This document shows, one piece after another, positions 56,396 to 64,000 of a DNA stretch of 64,000 nt. The DNA comes from Acanthochromis polyacanthus. Its lineage: Eukaryota; Chordata; Actinopteri; Pomacentridae. The stretch is from assembly GCF_021347895.1 (NCBI RefSeq), contig NC_067118.1:14635015-14699014 (forward strand). The letters run 5' to 3'. The notes beneath the pieces were generated by a model that had not been told where the DNA came from, ran no database searches, and saw only the letters and a list, made by a program, of their open reading frames with translations. Within the stretch, counting starts at the first letter, position 1. The number at the start of each line of letters is the position of its first letter. Made by a program: the position numbers and the translations under genes.

Positions 56396-59300
56396 TTTAG
56401 CTATTGTGGCTCTTGGGTGTATGTCTTATACAACATGCTAAATTCTGAGCATGAAATATTTATAAAATGTGTGAGTCAGAAGAAACAATTTTTCATATAT
56501 GCAAAATCTGAGCTTGGTGTTGTCTGATACATGTGTCTGTATCACAATAACTTATCACAACAGCCGTAGTGTTTCAAATGTGATATTATATGCAAACTTA
56601 ATCTTTTCAAGTAAGTCACATATGCTCATATCATGTGAATTTATTGGATGTAAAACAGCACAAGCCTGTGTGTGAATTTTTCACCTAAGACAACATTATT
56701 TCAACGGCTGACAGCTCTGTCGTAGCCATTATTTAGTCTTGTAAGAGACCAGCATTACTATTTTCTGTACAAAGTAACAATAGAGTATATAGGAGCTCTT
56801 GTAGACTGTATGTGGGTGGCAGATTGTTTGGAAAGGACATCCTTAGTCCACAGACAGATGTTCACAGACAACTCACACACTCACAGGGGAATGGGGGAAG
56901 CAGGGAAACCTGCTGTGGATAAGGAAAACAAGTTTTAATAATGACCTCAGACAACATCTGCTTCAGCTGTAGCATTACACACATGGCATATCTGGGACCC
57001 TTTCCTCAACACACGCACATTATTACACACCTTTTCCTCATGTAAACATGAAGAGTGTGCCAGGTTCTGATTCAAATGACTGCATTTTGAGTATTTGATC
57101 CTGTGAGGTTATCTCAAGCTGAGCTTTGGGAGTTTTCTGCAGTTCTTCATGGGATGGTTCATAGGGTTGTTGTGGGGTTTAACAGTTAAAGAAGATGATG
57201 ATGAAGTTCTTGCAGAATTTTTTTTTCATGGAGGTGTGCAGAGTGCACAGAGTGCCGGGTAAGTTAGTCCCCAATACCCACACTCAACTGTTGTCCTATT
57301 TGTAAAAGAATTTGGTGTCGTGAGATTAAGGAAACCTCTGCTAAATCAGTGATCTTCACTATTTTTGTCAGTGAGAGCCACACTAGCAGGACAAAGTTAA
57401 CAGAGAACCGCTTTTAATACAGCACACTTAGAGCCACTCAATTAAGTCACTCCATCATTAAGCATTTCTGCCTGCAAATTTGTCCAATTATTGTCCATAA
57501 ATTTCCCATATTGTGCCTACTTAGTTGTTTCATGACATATTTTCTGTTGTAAAGATGCCATGTTTTGGAGCAACACATATTTGAAAGATTGGATAGAATT
57601 GAATTAAGTACTCCATGCTATTTTTACATTTTTGTTCATTTTAGGTCACTCGACTCGGAAAATCAGTGCTGACATATTTTTCAGTGTCTATGCTCAGCTG
57701 ACAGAAAAGATGAACTAGACTCAACTTCTTCTGCAGCCTTGTAACCATCACAATGAATGATACAAGAAATGGCATTGTTTTTCTGGTTTTCATAAAAGAA
57801 CTTTGCGGACTTGTTTACCAGTTATGTATTTTTGTTGTGCTGTTTGGGAAAATTGTTGCGAATTTCATATTCTGACTTTTTCAGGTAGATACAACTCTTT
57901 TGGCTTCTCTTCAGTTTATTCATTACACAATGAAAGACTTCGAAGAGAGACTGTGAAAGTTCAGTTATTCTTCCTCCTCCTCCACTCTCCTTATTGACAG
58001 CAAGCTTTTCATCCCACCTTCGAGTGAAGTCATTTAGATCAGTTAGAAACATTTTTGTCTTTTAAATGTAGTTGGAGTAAATTTGAAGTAAATTGAGATG
58101 TTGAATGTTACAACAGTGGTGGTAGAGTGCCAGTGCAGACCCGTGAAATCTCTATGTCAATGCTGATCAAGGGCATTTTTTTCCAGCTTATGTTCTGGCT
58201 TGACTCCTGATTTCCTCACTTGTAGTACCTGGGGGCAGGAAAGCCATACATCATACCATACAGTCAGTACTTGTAATCACAGTTAATATTATTTAGCCCT
58301 TGGCCTGACGTACATAGTCTGTCTGAGTGACTTGTTCTGTTCTCACATTCTCCACATAGACTGTATAAAGTCAGTGAGTAACTATTGTACCATATGACTT
58401 TTTATGACGCCATGAAGAAAAACAAACACGGAATTGTTTGGTGGTGATAGGACTGCACACACCATGTGAGTGTGTGCCACATAGTCAAAACATGCCCTGC
58501 CACAGATAAAACATCAGGATGGACAAGAAAGCTTGTCCGTTCTTAATAAACAATTCTAAAAGTCAATGACAGAGGAAATGGACAGCATCAGGACGGCGTG
58601 CGTAGCATTGGAGAGAGACTAAGCAGGGGGAACAGCTAGCCTGTCTTTGTTCGAATGAAAATAAAAAAGGATTCCATTGAACATTGGGGGAAATTATGTT
58701 CATTTAGTTGTGCTACATAAATAAAAAAATAATAATAATATGACTTGACTTGATCTAAAGTTTAAAATTAAAATCAATTTTTAAAAAATCTGTACACACA
58801 ACAATCAAACAAAACAGTTTGTGGTTTCAGTTAAAATATGGAAACTCTTTGGTAAAGATGCTAACATTGTACTTTTCTGTACAACGTTTGCTGGTTATAA
58901 ATGTGTATGCACAGATTAAACAAACTAGATAGGCTTTTGTGTAACACACATAAATGTGATTACCAGCCAGGTCAAATGGACAACTCCCAATTGGCTCTAG
59001 ATCCTGAGGAGCCACAGAAGCGATCCATCTGTCTCCACTGCTTTTCAGTATTGTATTATCCACAAACCTGTTACATGATTTATAATTTTAGTTTGTATTA
59101 TGCTGACAAGTAACATTTTTCTGTCATGTGCAACAAATTCCTAAATAAAGTTGTGCTTTATCAAATTTTCACAAGCTGAAATACGTTGAGTTTCGTTTCA
59201 GCACATCATGGTTGGATGACTTAATGAGAACTCTGAGGCACTTGGTGTCATGATAAGCTGTGCTTTTAAAATGGCAAGTCTGTTAGCATGTTGCCAGAAC

Positions 59301-60623
59301 ACTTTTTGGCATTTAATTATATGCTGTCTTGTTGTGACAAATGACTATTTGTTTATGGATTTAACAAACTTTACAGGAGTTTATAGATGCTTCTTAGAAC
59401 TTTGAAGAAAGTCAGGCAAGGTGCTTCACCTCTAATTCCAGAGACACAGCTTCTACTCAGCCAGGCTAACCACATCCTGACTTCAACTGTGCTTTTAGAG
59501 TGTGTCTGTGTGGAATTTGAAAAGCTATATATGTTCAAAATATATTTTGATTGGAACTTTTTATGAAGTTGACCTGTCATTCTGCTGCTCACTGGCAAAC
59601 TAACAAATGGTAGAATTTTTGTGTGTCTAAGCACTCTGTAGTGATACCGCCCAGCAGTTATCACATTAGCTTTAACACAGAGCACTAGAAATAGGAATTA
59701 ACATGTCTGAAGTGTGTAATTACTCCCGCAGTACATCAAGATGAAAGTGACTGCAGGTTCCAACATAACAAAATGACATTCAGAAATGTAGAGATGATAT
59801 GTTGTGTTCTTTGGATATGTCAGAGAGGCAATGTCATTAACCTCCTCCCTACAAAAAGCTAAACACACTCCTGTATCCTGGTGTCTAGGTACATTTGGAA
59901 CACACTTGCTGACCTTTCAGAGTTTTCATATTTTCTCTTTGTTCTATCACATAATTTATTGCTTTTTGCTTTGTGCATCTGAGGGTGAGTTACTTTGACC
60001 TTTTCAGATACGTTGCCAATATGCTCACTGCTCTGAACCACCTGGTTGACTTGGAAATGAGCCATTAGATAACTTGTCTTTGACAGTCAAATATCTGTTG
60101 GTCTAAAGCTTTAGGTGTAAGGTAGAACTTTTTTTTTTTTAACCTTTTAGAACCAAGGTGGCTTTACTGTTAACTTTGATATTTTAATTGTGATACTACT
60201 TTTTTAATGAAAATATTAGTCTGACATATTTTTGTGTTTTTCAATTGTCCACAACTAGTCTACTAATCAAAAAAATGTGTACACTTTTTAAATTTTGGTT
60301 GCATTTCTGTTAAGCATCTTTCCTAATTTTTACATTTTCTACATATTCTGAGGCTACAGCTACAGATATTATCTTAGCACAATTGCCCTTTAAAAGGATG
60401 TGGATGTGCTGGTCTTCCATAGTTAATGCTAACATTACTGGCAGAAGCACACTCAAATGTGAAATATTGCTTTGTAGTAACAGGTCAAGAAACTAAAATT
60501 CAAATTAAAACATACCTTTAGGCAACATTTTTTTCTCATAAAACTCACTAATGAACTGTAAGTCAAATACTACACTTTGCACTTGCACATTAAAATTTCC
60601 AGGTTCCATGTTAAATGTGCTCT
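56396..60623. other. Gene-poor AT-rich stretch
   Basis: No coding exon, RNA or transposon was recognised in these 4.2 kb. A run of TTGAGTATTTGATCC and similar words has no known meaning. Open frames are under 105 codons and look random. Confidence 0.4.
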
Positions 60624-60629
60624 ATTTCT

Positions 60630-61857
60630 CAGTCCCTCCAGGATTTTGCGGGCGTTTTTCGTGATTGTTGCAGTCGAAAATGCCTGAATTCGTTCCAGCT
60701 TTTCTAAAAAATTGCGATAAAAGTTGCGATGTTTAAAGCTTATTTGTTGAGACAAAATTGCTGGAGAAAAGTGACAATTGCTAAAAAGCTGCATTTTTCC
60801 AGCTTGTAGAACATTTTTCAACACTGTAATTGACAATATTTGTTCCGAAATTAATTATTTAACGTTCCAACCCATTTCCACAAAAGCTGGCACACCATGG
60901 TGGGACATTAGCGGCAGCCAGATACTGGTTTAATATGACATGACCTAACTATGCAGGGGGTGACAGGAATTTATGGGACTCAGAAACACCCCCACAATTT
61001 AATCAGTTGTTCTTTGTGTCATTTCCGATACGTCCACAATCGTAGATTTGTTGTAGGATCACAATCATGTGATTGTCAGCAGGCCGCTGAGGTGGCGTTC
61101 ACTTGTTGCCATGGTTACCGTGCCGTTATCAGATGCTGTGCCGCAATGAATCCTGAACAAATCTGTGTATCCAAACTTTAAGCCGTATCACTACCTAAGT
61201 CTAATCATTTGGTCCTTGTGTCATTTCTGACCGACCCTGAAAATTTCATTTAAATCCCCGTGTCCGTTTTTGAGTGATGTTAGTAACAGAGGAAGGATTC
61301 ACACACACTGATCATCACATAACTCCACCGTGTTCTTTGGTGGAATAAATAATGTAATTTACCTCATTTTTTCAGTGCTCTAACAGATCTGGATGCAACA
61401 ATTTCCATCATGGGGATTCGTCTGGTCTGTTGTCTGCTCATTTCAGCCGTTCTAATATGTTTCGTGTTTAAAAAAAAAAGGTGTGTATCAATCGATGATT
61501 TTTTTTTTGTATTCCACAACAATATTGCATGGTTGTAAAACAGTTTAGTTCCGCTTTGGTAAAGAACATCAGTAAATTAATTGTTTATCACGGTCTTCAT
61601 CAGTAATTTTTATTGGTAAATGAGAGACATTAGTATCGCACATGTCTGCATCTTCAAACCATAAACAGGAAGTGAAGTCGTTGATGTACGTGCATTACGT
61701 TAGCGCTGGGAGCTGCTGTAATTGGTGGAACTCACGAAAGGGGGACCAAAATTGCGGGAAAGTTGCGGTGATTGGACAAAATTGCAAGGCCGCACAAAAT
61801 TCACGGAGATTCGTTGATTTCGCGTGAGCCCAACATCACGAATTCCTGGAGGGACTG
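60630..61857. mobile_element. 1.2-kb DNA transposon with 6-bp duplication
   Basis: Inverted ends CAGTCCCTCCAGGA and TCCTGGAGGGACTG are flanked by ATTTCT on both sides (60624-60629 and 61858-61863). Subterminal sequence on each side is rich in TTGCG/CGCAA words (TTTTGCGGGCG, GATTTCGCGTGAG, GGCCGCACAAAATTCACGG). No transposase frame. A purine/pyrimidine run at 61471 and 61500 breaks the interior. Superfamily not assigned. Confidence 0.82.
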
Positions 61858-61863
61858 ATTTCT

Positions 61864-62545
61864 GATGACAGAGATCACTAACAAACTTACTTCTTTTTTC
61901 AAGTATTTTTACAGCATGTTATTGAAGCACAATCTAAGCATGTTTCACAGAGTTTCTTGTCATGTGGGAATGCTTGACTCTCTGTCTTCAAGTACCCCAT
62001 ATTGTCCAGTGAAGTTGATATCGGTTGACACTGATGGCTTTCTGAATGACTAACAAAAAGCAATTGGATTCATTATTAGGCCAGCCTTTGAATTCATGGA
62101 TCCATCAATCTGGTGGTTGGTCTGTTTGATTTTTATTCAGTTGTATTCACAGAATGCTAATGCACAACACAAGTTATCTCAGGGCACTTGTCATAGATAG
62201 GTCATGACCATATGATATTATAGTCCAAATGACTGGCTTAGCTGAAACACCAAGAAGAAGCAGCACTCCATAGTATCTGTGCTGTTGAGGGTTGTCCCAC
62301 TTGACATCTAAAACAACGTCACTTCTCCCAGGTTGTTCAGTGGAGTGGAATAACTGTTGATTGAAATTTTCAATGCTTTTCTTTTACACTTATCCATTTT
62401 CTATTATCTAAGTGTTGAAGTTGAAAACCTTATCACTCTTTTTTGGCCCTAATGACAGAGAACAGCAGGGATAGCACCTCTTTTACTCCATCTTTTAATA
62501 TTTTTCCTCTTCTTGTTTCCTCTAAGCTTTACAAAGAGTACACTG

Positions 62546-62550
<5 letters not shown>
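61864..62550. other. No recognised feature
   Basis: AT-rich, single-copy-looking sequence. Confidence 0.35.

Positions 62551-62612
<62 letters not shown>
62551..62612. repeat. TG microsatellite, left arm
   Basis: About 31 TG units directly before a short inverted-repeat element. Confidence 0.95.
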
Positions 62613-62613
<1 letters not shown>

Positions 62614-62882
62614 CTTGTACTTGCTACATGGTGAGGACCATTTTCTGCATTTAACTATCAAAGTGAGGACATTTTTACAAAGTGAGGACATTTTGGCCGG
62701 TCCTCACTTTGAAACAGCCATGTTTGAGGGTGAAGACTTGTTTTTAGAGAACAGGTATGAATTGAGGTTTGGTTAGGGTTAGGGTAAGGATTAAGTTTAG
62801 GCAATCAGTTGTGATGGTTAAGGTTAGGGTAAGGCTCTAGGAAATGCATTATGCCTATGGATGTCCTCACTAAGATAGAAGT

Positions 62883-62888
<6 letters not shown>
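62613..62888. mobile_element. Short inverted-repeat element embedded in a TG microsatellite
   Basis: The left end TTCTTGTACTTGC...GTGAGGAC and the right end GTCCTCAC...GAAGTACAAAC are imperfect inverted repeats. TG repeats abut both sides. The interior has three GTGAGGACATTT phrases and, at 62764-62832, degenerate telomere-like GGTTAGGG words. No coding sequence. I recall similar sequences flanked by TG repeats elsewhere in fish. Confidence 0.6.

Positions 62889-62972
<84 letters not shown>
62889..62972. repeat. TG microsatellite, right arm
   Basis: About 42 uninterrupted TG units directly after the inverted-repeat element. Confidence 0.95.
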
Positions 62973-62973
<1 letters not shown>

Positions 62974-64000
62974 TTTATTACATGCTGCTGGCCACCTTTA
63001 TTGCCTATTGCCCTACCTTGGCAGCTACGAATGTGAGTGTGGTTTGATGGGAAAAGCTGGTTCTCTATCCCTTCCTTTTGTGGAGGCTTGCTTTTCAACA
63101 GGGTGTGGGTTTTCAGCTGCTTTCAGCTCAGTCATGGGGGATTTAAAAGCACTGAAACCCAGCACCTTACCTGGGATCAAGGCCTGAGAGAGAGAAGAAA
63201 AATGCTACCTTGCGGGAAAGTCAGTTGCTTCTGTTGCTGCTGTTGCTGTGTGTGGGTGTACATGCTTTTCAACAGATAAAATTAAAGCTTTCTTTGTTTA
63301 CAGGACAAAACACAATAACAAATATGGATTAGGACTGAACATCATAAAACTAATTAAAGAAAATCCATTTGTTATTGCACCCAAATGGGTCATCCTTTTG
63401 AGAGCATGAAGGAGCTCAGTAAATTTTATAGCACAAACTGCCATTTTGTACTGAGCACTAGAGGAAAGCTCCCAGTGTGCAAAATAGAGAGCAAAATGTA
63501 AATGGGTCAGTCTCTGGGGATTGTTAGTAAGCTGAAATTGTAAAATAAAAAGTGAAAGTCCTTTTTCACAAAATTTCATTTCAACTTCATGATGGTGGTG
63601 CTAGCAGTAAGGCCAGAGGTTTACATAAAATTCCTTAGCATAGTGCCAATTTTTTTATGTGAATTTGTGGTCTTTGTCAGGTCACAGAATAAATTTAGGA
63701 CAAATCAGTAGCCTTTCTGATTAGTATCAGGAATAAGCATCTGACATGCAGTTTTCTTCACTTTTGCACCAGTAATTCAAATGATGGTATTTGAATAGAT
63801 GATGGTAAAACTACAACAATTAAGCATCATTTGTTTTTTACAGCAACAACTTAATTGCAGCTGATATTTTGCAAAATTACGTGCACTGAATGGATCCCAT
63901 TGTGTGTGCATGTGTTGTGTGGTTGGAGCAGTCGAGTGGCTTATGTAGAAGAAAGAGCTATTGTGTTAGTTATTCTTTGATTGTTGGCCTTAGACATGTG
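62973..64000. other. No recognised feature to window end
   Basis: A small GTTGCTGCT run near 63230 and no recognisable exon. Confidence 0.35.

Noticed and set aside
62764..62832. Interstitial telomere
   Set aside because: Only a few degenerate GGTTAGGG words occur, and they belong to the element between the TG tracts; there is no true telomere array.

Overview
The window is nuclear DNA of a teleost fish. It is AT-rich and intron-bearing, and it carries many Tc1-type transposons, a tRNA-derived SINE with an ATGG tail, a 5'-truncated L1/Tx1-type LINE, TTAA-duplicating transposons and long CA/TG microsatellites. All calls come from reading the sequence and recalling known families; no database search was run.

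There are two complete cellular genes. stk38 (the NDR1 kinase, plus strand) has coding exons from 28198 to 38159 that join without a break into 467 codons, with a likely non-coding first exon ending at 24576. One of its introns appears to be of the GC-AG class. pex10 (a peroxisomal RING E3 ligase, minus strand) runs from 51132 down to 46358 in six exons giving 325 codons. The two genes converge, and the space between their 3' ends holds two Tc1-type elements lying 30 bp apart. A third gene is represented only by its last coding exon (4659-4906, plus strand). It encodes a transmembrane segment and short tail resembling the BK-channel gamma family (LRRC26/38/52/55); its first exon must lie to the left of the window.

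Layout. 1-9.8 kb: mostly unremarkable, with a Tc1 relic and the orphan LRRC-type exon. 9.8-18.2 kb: an apparently intact Tc1 element, then a composite repeat with 321-bp and 133-bp internal modules, split by a 4.6-kb LINE. 18-24.3 kb: gypsy gag-protease remains, a 912-bp TTAA element, a solo LTR and a decayed RNase H domain. 24.3-38.3 kb: stk38, with a nested transposon in intron 1 and a dense TE cluster in the 4.2-kb intron after coding exon 8. 42.4-45.5 kb: twin Tc1 elements. 46-51.5 kb: pex10. 52.6-56.4 kb: a SINE with a perfect target duplication, then a Tc1 relic that received both a second TAGCC-family transposon and a piece of 18S rDNA. 60.6-61.9 kb: a transposon with a 6-bp duplication. 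62.5-63 kb: an element embedded in a TG microsatellite.

The most interesting structures are in the transposons. One (32363-33805, 6-bp duplication AATGTT) contains a decayed copy of the start of host gene pdzd8, a Pack-type gene-fragment capture. A second family (34053-34820 and 54899-55464) has TAGCC termini and 9-bp duplications, and one copy carries a RecQ-like helicase N-terminus. A third (35144-35993) has TTAA duplications and a THAP-like zinc finger, as expected of Kolobok transposons. Within stk38, three transposon types are nested inside one another with readable target duplications at the inner two levels.
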